Virus record (IMG/VR): IMGVR_UViG_3300037585_000579
Coordinates: 1 to 53,136 of that record
Source: a virus
Length of the DNA stretch: 53,136 nucleotides
Strand: one strand, 5' to 3'
Position numbers and translations under genes: made by a program. How positions within the stretch are numbered: the stretch's first letter is position 1; every line of letters starts with the position of its first letter. The notes beneath the pieces were generated by a model, which did no database searches, was not told where the DNA came from, and saw only the letters and a program-made list of their open reading frames with translations. This document shows, piece by piece, positions 1 through 8,677 of the stretch.

Positions 1-2
1 GC

Positions 3-1496
3 TATGACTTATTTGAAGATGCTACAGCAGAGACAGATGCTGAAGAAAATAATGTGAAGCCTCACAATACTAAGATGGCTGTTGAAAAAAGATTTGAAGA
101 GTTTGCAAATCACATGGAGGTAACTAAAAATAAAAAGTTTACCTATGAATTACATAAAGGTAATGTCCGAGATACTCTGAAATCTAATTATGTAGATGAA
201 GTTGATCTTGCATTTATCGGTAGTGGTAACAGTGAACAAACAGTACGACATGAATATGATCGTCTAAAGAATGTTCCCATTGTAATCATGGATCACTTCT
301 TTACAAAAGAACGTGGGGACGAGGACAGCCCTGATCCAGATGCTATTCTTATACCTGATGAAAGGCATCAAGGAATTAAGAAAGTCTTTGACTCCGTACC
401 TACAAAAAAGGTACATGCAGAGAAAACTACAGATGATGGCTGGACAGAGTTTGATGAGAATGTTCCTACTCGTAAGTATGTCCTGCCCTCTACTGATAAA
501 GTTCTGCCAGCAGGGCATACACACCTTGCTATTTTGCTACATGACGAGACTTTGGAAGAGGTGCCGGAAGACTTGAAGCGTGTGCCAATAGTGGTACATC
601 CAAGAGATTCAGTATCAAAAGAATATATTGCCAACAACATTAAGTCTAATCTAAAAGAAATAGACAGTGATAGGTGGGTAAAGAAGCATCCACCTCATAA
701 AGAAGTTGGCGTGGTTGTTTCAGGTGGTCCTTACCTTGATTATAAAGAATTGAAAAAGTTTATCAAGGACAACCCCGGATGTAAAGTACTTACAGTTAAA
801 CATGCCCTTCCCGGTTTGATGAAAAACAATATTATACCGTGGGCATGTATTGTTCTTGATCCTCGACCAATCACTAAGAAAAGCACTCACAATATTGTAC
901 GTAAAGACTTGTTCAAAGATTTACATAAAGATACTAATTTCTTTGTAGCTTCCATGACTGATCCATCAGTGACTGAACATCTTAAAGAACGTGATGTTAG
1001 ACTGTGGGGATGGCACGCCTTCACTGATTCACTAAGAATAGAAGAAGAGCAGGGAGATCAGATAAAGAACCAGCAAGTTAAGCTGAACGAAGAGCTTGGT
1101 ATCCCGCAGGGAGCAACGCTTATTACTGGTGGTACATGTGCTGCGATGAGAGCTATCGGTCTGTTACATACGATGGGCTTCAGAGACTTACACTTGTTTG
1201 GATTTGACTGCTGCCGTGATGAGCCTTCTGACGAAGAGAAGACCGAAACCACTGGTGATCTTGAGGGTGGCGAGACTCCTAAACCTAAATATATACAAGT
1301 TAATGTTAAAGATCAAACTTATTGGACAACAGGTGAACTACTAGCTATGGCACAGGATTGTGAAAAAGTATTTAGCGATGCCGGTCTTGACGGTGTTCTC
1401 TGCTTTCACGGTGAAAATACTATGGTAGCTGATCTCTGGAAGATCAAAGAAGAACAAGATGCTAGAATTAAATTTAAAGGATACTACGATGTCTGA
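3..1496 (+). CDS. Methyltransferase-like / DUF115 (MptE-like) protein, 5' end cut by window
   Basis: The frame is open from base 3 with no stop, so this gene starts outside the window. A GTG at 54 is in frame but has no convincing ribosome site. The first ~80 residues look like the C-terminal half of a class I SAM methyltransferase: a YDLFED strand, then DLAFIGSGNS and a PIVIMDHFF strand. The later part matches the DUF115 fold: VVVSGGPYLD near residue 221 (counted from the GTG), CIVLDPR near 265, GGTCAAMRAIG near 358 and LHLFGFDCC near 383. DUF115 relatives include MptE-type pterin enzymes and flagellin-glycosylation proteins; the substrate here is unknown. It overlaps the next gene, another methyltransferase, by 8 bases, so the two probably work together. 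Family is fairly sure; biochemical role is not. Confidence 0.75.
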   Translation, partial: YDLFEDATAETDAEENNVKPHNTKMAVEKRFEEFANHMEVTKNKKFTYELHKGNVRDTLKSNYVDEVDLAFIGSGNSEQTVRHEYDRLKNVPIVIMDHFFTKERGDEDSPDPDAILIPDERHQGIKKVFDSVPTKKVHAEKTTDDGWTEFDENVPTRKYVLPSTDKVLPAGHTHLAILLHDETLEEVPEDLKRVPIVVHPRDSVSKEYIANNIKSNLKEIDSDRWVKKHPPHKEVGVVVSGGPYLDYKELKKFIKDNPGCKVLTVKHALPGLMKNNIIPWACIVLDPRPITKKSTHNIVRKDLFKDLHKDTNFFVASMTDPSVTEHLKERDVRLWGWHAFTDSLRIEEEQGDQIKNQQVKLNEELGIPQGATLITGGTCAAMRAIGLLHTMGFRDLHLFGFDCCRDEPSDEEKTETTGDLEGGETPKPKYIQVNVKDQTYWTTGELLAMAQDCEKVFSDAGLDGVLCFHGENTMVADLWKIKEEQDARIKFKGYYDV

Positions 1497-2175
1497 TATT
1501 AGTATAGATAATATTAACAGTAGACATAATCCATCAGATGATTATATCAATCTTGTTAAGATGTACGTGGAGAAGCACGATCAGGGAGAGGGTATGTTCA
1601 ATGGACGAAGCCTTCTTAAATTTGTAGACCTTATTAAACTATATTTGAAAAACAACGACTGTAAGTCTGTGCTTGACTATGGTTGTGGTAAGGGAGTGCT
1701 GTACACTGATAAGTTCTCAGAGATTACTGATGAGATTGACTGTCCTCTTCCTGAGTATTGGGAGTTGGATGAGTATGAACTCTTTGATCCCGGCTATAAA
1801 AAACACAGTAAGCTTCCCATACACAAAAAGGATGCTGTTATCTGTACAGATGTTCTTGAACATGTTGCAGAAGAAGACTTGGGCTGGGTAGTAGAAGAAA
1901 TATTTTCCTATGCAAAGAAGATTGTGTTTCTAAATGTAGCTTGCTTTGAAGCTCTAAAGGTTCTGCCTGATGGAAGGAATGCTCACATCTCTGTGTTCTC
2001 TCCTAATGATTGGATACAGATGTTAGCAGAAAAAAGTAGAAAGTTTAAACATCTAAAAATTTATCTCTTTGCTGATACAATGGAGAATCAAGATACTAAA
2101 ACTTTTTATACTGAAGGCTACAGGATAGATCAGTATCCCCGTGTTGTTAAACTTAAAAAAGAGGAGGAACAATAA
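1489..2175 (+). CDS. Class I SAM-dependent methyltransferase
   Basis: This 228-residue protein has the glycine-rich SAM-binding motif I, VLDYGCGKG, at residues 61-69 and the DAVICTDVLEHV strand at 115-126, both typical of class I methyltransferases. The ATG at 1489 is preferred over an in-frame upstream ATG (1459) because AAAGGA lies 7 bases before it and it overlaps the preceding stop by 8 bases, which suggests translational coupling. The target (DNA, glycan or small molecule) cannot be read from sequence. Its pairing with a DUF115 protein argues for a two-step modification of one substrate, an inference only. Confidence 0.8.
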   Translation: MSDISIDNINSRHNPSDDYINLVKMYVEKHDQGEGMFNGRSLLKFVDLIKLYLKNNDCKSVLDYGCGKGVLYTDKFSEITDEIDCPLPEYWELDEYELFDPGYKKHSKLPIHKKDAVICTDVLEHVAEEDLGWVVEEIFSYAKKIVFLNVACFEALKVLPDGRNAHISVFSPNDWIQMLAEKSRKFKHLKIYLFADTMENQDTKTFYTEGYRIDQYPRVVKLKKEEEQ

Positions 2176-2576
2176 TGTTAGGTATTGCAGAATCAGTTAT
2201 CGGTGTCGCCGGTAAAGTACTTGATAAGTTTGTAGAAGACAAAGACTTGAAGACTAAGTTAACGGCTGAACTTAATCAGCAGTTAGTATCACTGGACCTT
2301 GCTCAAGCACAGGCAAACATTGAACAAGCGAAACATCCCTCTATCTTTGTCAGTGGAGCAAGACCAGCTATCATGTGGGTGTGCTGCTTTGCTCTGGCAT
2401 GGCAGTTTATTTTTGCACCTGTTCTGTCTTGGGTTATTGTCACTTGGTATCCTATGATAACACTCCCTGTGTTAGAGACTAATGAATTGATCAGTCTGAT
2501 CATGGCACTTCTTGGGCTTGGCGGTATGCGTACAGCAGAGAAGTGGAAGGGTGTTGCCAGAAGTAATATGAAATAA
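2175..2576 (+). CDS. Holin, gene-transfer-agent three-TM type (GTA_holin_3TM-like)
   Basis: A 133-residue membrane protein. It has a charged amphipathic N-terminus (IGVAGKVLDKFVEDK), a helical stretch rich in Ala and Gln, then ARPAIMWVCCFALAWQF followed by a second hydrophobic run to about residue 92, and a third segment near 98-116 (ELISLIMALLGLGG). This order matches the three-TM holins used by alphaproteobacterial gene transfer agents and related phages for release. A strong GAGGAGG site precedes the start, and the ATG overlaps the previous stop (TAATG). The gene lies just before the small terminase rather than next to the endolysin, so a second holin-like gene at 3588-3878 may be its partner or antiholin. 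Confidence 0.75.
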   Translation: MLGIAESVIGVAGKVLDKFVEDKDLKTKLTAELNQQLVSLDLAQAQANIEQAKHPSIFVSGARPAIMWVCCFALAWQFIFAPVLSWVIVTWYPMITLPVLETNELISLIMALLGLGGMRTAEKWKGVARSNMK

Positions 2577-3055
2577 TGTTAAACGAAAAACAAGAAAACT
2601 TTGCCAAGGCTTACGTCTTACATCGTAATGCAACAGAAGCTGCCAAAGCCGCAGGATATTCAGACAAGTCAGCAGCTAATCAAGGTTATCGTTTACTACA
2701 AAATCAAGAAGTATTAGAGCGCATTGAAGATCTTGAGAAAGAACTTGAAACTAATATTAATGTTGTTGAAGAAATAGAAAATCAATATACCTTTGCAAAA
2801 GCAAACGGACATACCAACAGTGCTATTAAAGCTTTAGAACTTCTGTCTCGTATTCGAGGCGGTTCTGATGATGATCATATTAAAATTGATCAGGAAGGAT
2901 TAAAGACAGAGATTGCAAAAAATATAGATATTCTTGGTGAAGAAGAATTTTTACAAATTTTAAATCAAACTACTCTATTTAAAGACGTTATCCAAGAAGA
3001 AGAGGAAGAATACGAAAAAAATACTGACTTAGAAGAGGCTACAGTAGCCAACTAG
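2576..3055 (+). CDS. terS: Terminase small subunit
   Basis: A 159-residue protein whose N-terminus, LNEKQENFAKAYV followed by NATEAAKAAGYS and RLLQNQEV, is the helix-turn-helix DNA-recognition domain of Terminase_2 family small subunits. A coiled-coil middle (DLEKELETN) suits ring oligomerisation, and the acidic tail (near 138-155, EEEEEYEKN) is typical of the part that contacts the large subunit. It would select phage DNA for packaging. The start overlaps the holin stop (TAATG). Unusually, the large subunit is about 32 kb away on the other strand. This is the last gene before a convergent terminator. Confidence 0.85.
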   Translation: MLNEKQENFAKAYVLHRNATEAAKAAGYSDKSAANQGYRLLQNQEVLERIEDLEKELETNINVVEEIENQYTFAKANGHTNSAIKALELLSRIRGGSDDDHIKIDQEGLKTEIAKNIDILGEEEFLQILNQTTLFKDVIQEEEEEYEKNTDLEEATVAN

Positions 3056-3079
3056 ATACCTTCTGGTAGGGTACTATAT

Positions 3080-3107
3080 AAAAAAGGGAGCTACGAATGT
3101 AGCCCCC
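3080..3107 (-). terminator. Rho-independent terminator at the convergent junction
   Basis: Read leftward, a 9-bp stem (3086-3094 with 3099-3107, one mismatch) with a 4-base ATTC loop is followed by six T. It would end the long structural/lysis transcript. Read rightward the stem also forms but the tail is only CCTT, so it may act weakly on the terS transcript as well. Confidence 0.85.
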
Positions 3108-3134
3108 CTTGTAGCTCGTTACAGAGGATTTAAC

Positions 3135-3497
3135 TTATTTACCTCTTCTTTCGTTGGGAACAGGCGGATGTGATCCATTATGCATAGCATATAGTCTGTC
3201 ACAATCTTTTTGTAGTCTTTCAACATGCGTAACAATCTCTGCCAGTTGCATATGATCTCTTCTAAGATTTTCAGGACTTGCCATTTTAGCTAGGATGTTA
3301 ATCCTTTGTTCCTGAGTTTCATTAGAAGTGATTAACTTATCACTACGAGCATCCATCTTACGAAGACGTTGTTCAACATCATCCAGCTTTTCCACTAGCT
3401 GTCTAATCTGCATCTTGGCTACAGCACTGGCTCCTGCTACACTGAATAAGATACCAGCAATAGTTACGACCAGACGTATGTCGATTCCACCTTCCAT
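3135..3497 (-). CDS. Small membrane-anchored coiled-coil protein (spanin-like candidate)
   Basis: A 120-residue protein with one N-terminal hydrophobic segment (about residues 7-26, LVVTIAGILFSVAGASAVAK), then a long heptad-rich helix (QLVEKLDDVEQRLRKMD onward) and a polar tail. The ATG at 3497 is chosen over one 12 codons upstream because GGAGG stands just before it. Topology (one inner-membrane anchor and a periplasm-length coiled coil) and position beside holin and endolysin genes fit an inner-membrane spanin or other lysis accessory. No family was recognised and no lipobox partner was seen, so the role is inferred from context. Confidence 0.6.
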   Translation of the reverse strand: MEGGIDIRLVVTIAGILFSVAGASAVAKMQIRQLVEKLDDVEQRLRKMDARSDKLITSNETQEQRINILAKMASPENLRRDHMQLAEIVTHVERLQKDCDRLYAMHNGSHPPVPNERRGK

Positions 3498-3510
3498 ACT
3501 AACCTCCGTA

Positions 3511-3588
3511 TTATACGTTAGCGGGGCCAACAATTATAGCTGTTAGTATTACTGCTATAAAAAATATAATAAATGGATGATATGTCAT
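3511..3588 (-). CDS. 25-residue hydrophobic peptide
   Basis: A tiny ORF starts inside the stop codon of the upstream holin-like gene (TAATG) and encodes one probable membrane helix (FIIFFIAVILTAIIVG) after a short polar N-terminus. Coupled start, location in the lysis block and composition suggest a real micro-peptide, perhaps a holin modulator. There is no independent ribosome site and no family, so this is tentative. Confidence 0.4.
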   Translation of the reverse strand: MTYHPFIIFFIAVILTAIIVGPANV

Positions 3589-3878
3589 TATTTAATTCTA
3601 TTCATTAGTGCTTCTTCAAGTTTAGGAAGAAGACGTATACCACAATACCCAACAATGAATGCTAAACCAATTGCAACCTGATGATTAAACTTAAAGTATC
3701 CCATAGCTGCTGGAATTAGAAATTCTGCTGCGATCCAACCCACAAGAACTGCAACTAAAATATCTTTAATAGCACCTAAGTTCCATTTCTTTTGTGTTAA
3801 TATATTTGCTACACCGCCACATCCCGAAGCGAAGATACAGCATAGCTTTCCACCGAATGTCATTATTGCCCATTCCAT
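3588..3878 (-). CDS. Putative holin / small membrane protein
   Basis: A 96-residue protein with three hydrophobic stretches: about residues 4-22 with several Cys and Gly, 38-60 (ILVAVLVGWIAAEFLIPAAM) and 68-85 (VAIGLAFIVGYCGIRLL). It ends in a short charged tail (EALMNRIK). Size, multiple membrane spans and charged C-terminus fit class II/III phage holins of the LydA type. It sits directly downstream of the M15 endolysin gene. GAGGAGG lies 8 bases before the ATG. A second holin gene occurs at 2175-2576, so one may be an antiholin. Confidence 0.6.
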   Translation of the reverse strand: MEWAIMTFGGKLCCIFASGCGGVANILTQKKWNLGAIKDILVAVLVGWIAAEFLIPAAMGYFKFNHQVAIGLAFIVGYCGIRLLPKLEEALMNRIK

Positions 3879-3906
3879 AGTTTAGCCTCCTCAATAATGT
3901 TAAGTT

Positions 3907-4290
3907 TTACTTATAGCTCCAAAGCCACGGACGAGGATGGTGATCCCCATCTTCCATTGTATCAAGGTGCAGGAAGCGGCGTTCATACATGCCACGTTGA
4001 GACACACCTATACCCTTGAACTCATGTATGATAGCAAGACGTAGTAGTTTGAAAGCTTCGTGACCACCAATTACAATATCAGCAGCCCTGCCATAGATAT
4101 GTGCAGAGTTAGGTGAACCACCTATTGTAGTATTATATGCTATGTCCCTGTAGCCTGAAGATATGATCATTGGATTGTCATAGTCTCTTCTTAAACGAAT
4201 AAGCTTTTCCATAAACTCTTCGTCCATGTAGCACTCTCCAGTACCCTTGCAACGCATCTCATCTTCAGTAAAATGTTCCCAGTTAGTCAT
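3907..4290 (-). CDS. M15-family D-Ala-D-Ala carboxypeptidase, probable endolysin
   Basis: A 127-residue protein with the M15 zinc-peptidase pattern: SSGYRD near 44-49, SAHIYGRAADI at 62-72 giving zinc ligands His64 and Asp71, and FLHLD at 106-110 giving His108. It would cleave peptide cross-links in peptidoglycan. It has no signal peptide, so it should need a holin, and holin-like genes lie downstream (3588-3878) and across the terminator (2175-2576). AGGAG precedes the ATG. The length is normal for single-domain phage M15_3 enzymes. The fold is confident; the lysis role comes from context. Confidence 0.85.
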   Translation of the reverse strand: MTNWEHFTEDEMRCKGTGECYMDEEFMEKLIRLRRDYDNPMIISSGYRDIAYNTTIGGSPNSAHIYGRAADIVIGGHEAFKLLRLAIIHEFKGIGVSQRGMYERRFLHLDTMEDGDHHPRPWLWSYK

Positions 4291-4304
4291 TGTTACTCCT
4301 GTAC

Positions 4305-7300
4305 TTATTCTTTTAGATCTTCTTTGTTTAAATCAGCATACTTCCACATATTATGAAGGCTTCTTAAATCTTTAACGACATCTTGAAAGGGACGTTGAAA
4401 CTCGCTCCCAAAGTAATGCCCATCAGCATAAGCAATTCTTAATTTTTTAATAAACTCTTCGGACAATTCTTCAGGCATAAACTTATCTTTATTTATGTTT
4501 GAGATTTGTTTTAAGGATAAACTACCCCGAATTGGTTTACTTCTTATAATAGCTTGAAGTTGCTTCTGAGGTAATACCCTAGAATAAAGTCTAATTAACT
4601 TTGCAATGCCCTGTTGAGCTACAAACTGTTCTTCAAACAATTCGTTATATTCTTTAAGCATATCTTTTGAATCATAAGGCAAAGATGGATCACCAACTTT
4701 AGCAAGCACCTCTCTTTTAGTATCTGTTATATCTTTCAAGACATTTTTTTGTAGATTACGAGAGACATATGCAAATGTTTTTATTGGGTCCCATTCTTTT
4801 TCTCCTGAAGCAATTCCAAAAGTAGCAAGGACCGGACCATACTTTGTATTAACATTATGACGTGCTAAAAAAGAACTAAGATCTGCGGAATCTTTAAATC
4901 TTTTTCTTTGTTCACCATAATATAAAGGTCTGAAAGATCTTTCCATATCTGCTGTAAATGTAGAATGAGAGAATGCTCCGACATCCGCTGCTACTTCTGC
5001 GGTAGATTTTAAGGCTCCCGGAACCATTGTCTTTGCAATTTTAGTTAAGATTTTAGCTTGTTCTTCATCTGTGGGAGCTTTTGCATAGTCATAAAAGTAA
5101 CCCGCAACATCTGAAGCAAGAGAAGGTTCCATAAAACTACTAAGATAATTCCATACTGCTCTTGGAAATATTTCAGTTATAGCTTCTGTAGGATCTTCTC
5201 CTCTTGCAGCAGAGGCAAGATAAGGTGTAATGATATCAAGTACCGCAGCATCTGTATTAGAATAACTAAGATCACTATAGAAATACTTTCCATTCTTTCC
5301 TTTACGTACTGCAAGAGCATGGTCTTTTTGCCAAGGCATCAAACCTTCACGGATAGCATCTGCTGCTTCGGAAGTACCTTCTATTTGATTATAAGTATAA
5401 GCCATGGCAGCAGGTGCAGCGGCATAACCACTCTGTGCTAATATTCTTTTTGCTCCAGCCTTTACCATAGCCATGTTGCCTTTTTCAAAACCTTCTCTTA
5501 TTTCTGCACCGGCTGTCTTAAAGAGATAAAATTTATTACGTAAGTTCTCTGCTGGAAAAGCTGCAAAGTTACCAGCGATAGGAACGCCACGCATTTTTTC
5601 AATAATTTTAGGAATCCTGCTATAAATAGGAACAAGATCTAAGGTTTTACCTGCTGCTATTTCATAATTTAAATTATCATCAAACTCTTTAAGTAACTTG
5701 TTTTGACTAGGTGATAATTCTATATTCCTTGCTTTGTTATCTAATAGTATTCTAATGTTTTCCATCTGTTTAGAATTAAAAAATTCTTTTGCAAAGGAAT
5801 TATTAACATACTCATTACGTAAAGCCATCTTATCAACTTCACCCATTTCGTTCCAAATTCTTTTCTGTGTCATGGTTTCTCCAAACCACGTACCCAGTTT
5901 TCCAATATCATCAGTCATGCTATAAAGTTTAACTAAAAAATTATCTAGTTTAGTATTATCAAGAGCACCAAGCACCTGACCACTGGCAATACGGTGGGCA
6001 AGTTCCTTGCCAGTAACTTTTAAACCTACTTGTTTTTTTCCAACTCGATTTAATATTTGATTTAATTCAATCTGACTTCCTTTTAAACCAAGACGTTGAG
6101 CCATCTCAACTAACATTTTTTGTTCTTCTTTGGAAGCTGTTGTATAGAATTTAGCTAGGTGATAAAAACCAGAAATGTTACCAGAGTTAATCATATAACC
6201 ACCAGCACCTAAAGCATTACGTACTTCAGCAACAGGGTTATAAACAGTCTTACCTTTTTTCAAATATCCCTGCATTTGAGAAAAGAAATTTAATCCATAT
6301 CTTAAAAACTTTTGACCACCATCAACAGAATTACCTAATATATCTTCATTACTAAGCATTTCTTTATAGCGTTTAGCAAAGTCTTTTCTAATGTAATACC
6401 GTTGTGTGTTGATATCTGTAGGTAAAATTTTACCAGTAATATTATCTACTAAGTAACTTACAGGATTACCTTCGTTATCTCTCTTAATTATTTTCTGATT
6501 ATTCTCATCTAAGATAAACCTTTTATTAGCATCTGTTTCATAAACGTATCTTTTTATTCCTCTAGATCCTTCAAGATTAACTCCTAAATTAGCAGGTTCT
6601 ACTACACCTGAATCTAAGCCAAGATCTCTAGCTATTTGTTCAGGAACAAACTCACTTCTTTGTGGTAGTTGTATATCTCCACCAAGTTCTTCTGTAACAT
6701 AACGCCCCGGAATATTAAAAAGAGCGTCAGGATCTTCTATTACATCTACATCCAGACGATTACCATAATTATCAAAAACAGGTTCAGGAGATGGCTCTCT
6801 AGGATCAACTATTTTTTTAACTTCTCCATTTAAAGGAACCATCTCTTCGCCATTAGCTAGTAAACGTGCACCTTCAGCACTGTTTGCTGAGACAATTAAA
6901 GGATTTTCAGCAGTGCTTCTGGCTTGTAAGTTTTCCTTTAATGTTCCAGCCATTCTGACATCTTTAATAGTATTAATCATATCTCCTACTGTTTCAGCCA
7001 TACGTAAAGCAGGACTAAAGTTACGTCCCCATATTTGGTCTAAAACAGGATCTATATTTTTTTTCCTATACGTTATACCAAACTTAGCTTGCTGGTTTAG
7101 TTTAGGATCATATTCTTTTTTTATTTCTGAAAGTAATATTTTATCTACTTTCGCCTCGTCTAACTTACCATTTGTTAGAACCTCTTTATTATAATTTCTT
7201 TTATTATTAATATCTCTAGGAGTTTGGGAATTAAGTATACGTAATTTAATTAGCATAGAATCGTCTGGTACTACTGCTCCTTCGTTAGTCCTGTAAGAAT

Positions 7301-8642
7301 CAAAGGCTAACTTTTTATAATCCCCAAAGATATTAGAATTTTCAGGACGAGCCATAAACTTATCAAAGTCTTCCCGAAGAGTATAGAATTTTTCATGTAC
7401 ATCTCGCAGGTAGCTATCATTACCTTCAAAAATTTCTTTAAATTTATTACTTAGATAAGGAGTCTCTCCAACATCTTTTTGTAAAAACTTTACATCATTT
7501 CTAAAAGTTTCCATAGTATGCTCAACGTCAGGATTTATTTCTTTAAATTTTAAGTATAAAGAATTTTTAGCTTTAAGTTCTTTTAAACCTTTTTCAAGTA
7601 CAGGGATAGCTTGAGAATTTGTACCAGACCTAGCTTCTTCTATTCTAGCAAGTCTTAAAGCATCTTCTGCATCAGCTATTGCCCTAAGAGCATCTTCAGA
7701 CTTTCCTTCTATAATATCGTTTGTTATATTTCTTGCTGTAAGTTCATCAACTTCTTTAGCAAAGTTTGCTTCCGCTGCTAAAATTACTTGAGAATTCTGT
7801 TGTGTTCTATCATATACATTAGTATATCTTTCATCATTAAGTTCCATAAGACGTTGGGCTTGTCTATCTTGAGAAGCCGGTGGCAGGAAATTTCTTTTAA
7901 GCCATTCTTTTCCCCATCTTCCAGATTCTGTAGAGGAGACAGCAGCATTGACACCTTTTCCAATAGTAGCACCTGCCATATTTAAAGCAACACCTGCAAC
8001 AGGACTTAGAGTACCTTCAAGAAGACCTTGTAAAGCTATTGCTGAATAATCATAGTCTCCTTCTTTGCGACGACCTATATCCATATCAGTTTCTTGGCTT
8101 AAAGCAGCTTGAGTAACACCACCTGAACCAGCAATAGTACCTTCCAAAGCTAATGCTTTTAAAACAGGCTTACTAACAGAAGCTTTTAACTTAGCTTTTA
8201 ACATTTGCTTAACGCCTTGTTTAGCAACTTCTTTAGCACCCAAGACACCATAGGCACCAGCACCCCCAGCAGGAAGTGTAGCTGCTCCAGCAAGAACAGA
8301 TAGTAAATTAGTAGGATCTAAGAGGCCATAGTAACCATAATCAAGTATAGCTTTACCAGCAGGAGCGCCACCACTTTCATAAAAGTCTGGCATTTGATCT
8401 AGTTTATCTACTGCTCTTCTATAATACTTTTTAGTTTCATCTTGTGCTTTTTTAATATCAGACCCTTGGCTGTAAGTAGAAAAAACATTAACATCAAAGG
8501 CTCTACGTTTTTCTATAAAAGTATCAAGAATATCTTTCGGCTTTGTAGAAACAGATTCTCCAACGTCTTTAAGAAACCAGTAAGCATCAGCTATAAAATC
8601 ATCATCTTGCTGCAAACCCTCATATGTAACTTGTTCAGCCAT
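4305..8642 (-). CDS. Very large internal virion / DNA-ejection protein (candidate)
   Basis: At 1445 residues this is the largest protein in the window. It is mostly helical and charged. Two Ala/Gly-rich hydrophobic regions, near residues 105-130 (LLSVLAGAATLPAGGAGAYG) and near 205-230, could insert in membranes. I see no lytic transglycosylase or protease motif. Its place at the end of the virion block, just before lysis genes, and its size match internal or ejected proteins of podoviruses (T7 gp16-like in role, not in visible sequence). GGAGATAGGA precedes the ATG. The virion role is likely; ejection is inference. Confidence 0.6.
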   Translation of the reverse strand: MAEQVTYEGLQQDDDFIADAYWFLKDVGESVSTKPKDILDTFIEKRRAFDVNVFSTYSQGSDIKKAQDETKKYYRRAVDKLDQMPDFYESGGAPAGKAILDYGYYGLLDPTNLLSVLAGAATLPAGGAGAYGVLGAKEVAKQGVKQMLKAKLKASVSKPVLKALALEGTIAGSGGVTQAALSQETDMDIGRRKEGDYDYSAIALQGLLEGTLSPVAGVALNMAGATIGKGVNAAVSSTESGRWGKEWLKRNFLPPASQDRQAQRLMELNDERYTNVYDRTQQNSQVILAAEANFAKEVDELTARNITNDIIEGKSEDALRAIADAEDALRLARIEEARSGTNSQAIPVLEKGLKELKAKNSLYLKFKEINPDVEHTMETFRNDVKFLQKDVGETPYLSNKFKEIFEGNDSYLRDVHEKFYTLREDFDKFMARPENSNIFGDYKKLAFDSYRTNEGAVVPDDSMLIKLRILNSQTPRDINNKRNYNKEVLTNGKLDEAKVDKILLSEIKKEYDPKLNQQAKFGITYRKKNIDPVLDQIWGRNFSPALRMAETVGDMINTIKDVRMAGTLKENLQARSTAENPLIVSANSAEGARLLANGEEMVPLNGEVKKIVDPREPSPEPVFDNYGNRLDVDVIEDPDALFNIPGRYVTEELGGDIQLPQRSEFVPEQIARDLGLDSGVVEPANLGVNLEGSRGIKRYVYETDANKRFILDENNQKIIKRDNEGNPVSYLVDNITGKILPTDINTQRYYIRKDFAKRYKEMLSNEDILGNSVDGGQKFLRYGLNFFSQMQGYLKKGKTVYNPVAEVRNALGAGGYMINSGNISGFYHLAKFYTTASKEEQKMLVEMAQRLGLKGSQIELNQILNRVGKKQVGLKVTGKELAHRIASGQVLGALDNTKLDNFLVKLYSMTDDIGKLGTWFGETMTQKRIWNEMGEVDKMALRNEYVNNSFAKEFFNSKQMENIRILLDNKARNIELSPSQNKLLKEFDDNLNYEIAAGKTLDLVPIYSRIPKIIEKMRGVPIAGNFAAFPAENLRNKFYLFKTAGAEIREGFEKGNMAMVKAGAKRILAQSGYAAAPAAMAYTYNQIEGTSEAADAIREGLMPWQKDHALAVRKGKNGKYFYSDLSYSNTDAAVLDIITPYLASAARGEDPTEAITEIFPRAVWNYLSSFMEPSLASDVAGYFYDYAKAPTDEEQAKILTKIAKTMVPGALKSTAEVAADVGAFSHSTFTADMERSFRPLYYGEQRKRFKDSADLSSFLARHNVNTKYGPVLATFGIASGEKEWDPIKTFAYVSRNLQKNVLKDITDTKREVLAKVGDPSLPYDSKDMLKEYNELFEEQFVAQQGIAKLIRLYSRVLPQKQLQAIIRSKPIRGSLSLKQISNINKDKFMPEELSEEFIKKLRIAYADGHYFGSEFQRPFQDVVKDLRSLHNMWKYADLNKEDLKE

Positions 8643-8677
8643 TTATTTATCCTATCTCCTTTGCTTCTTTAGTTCTG

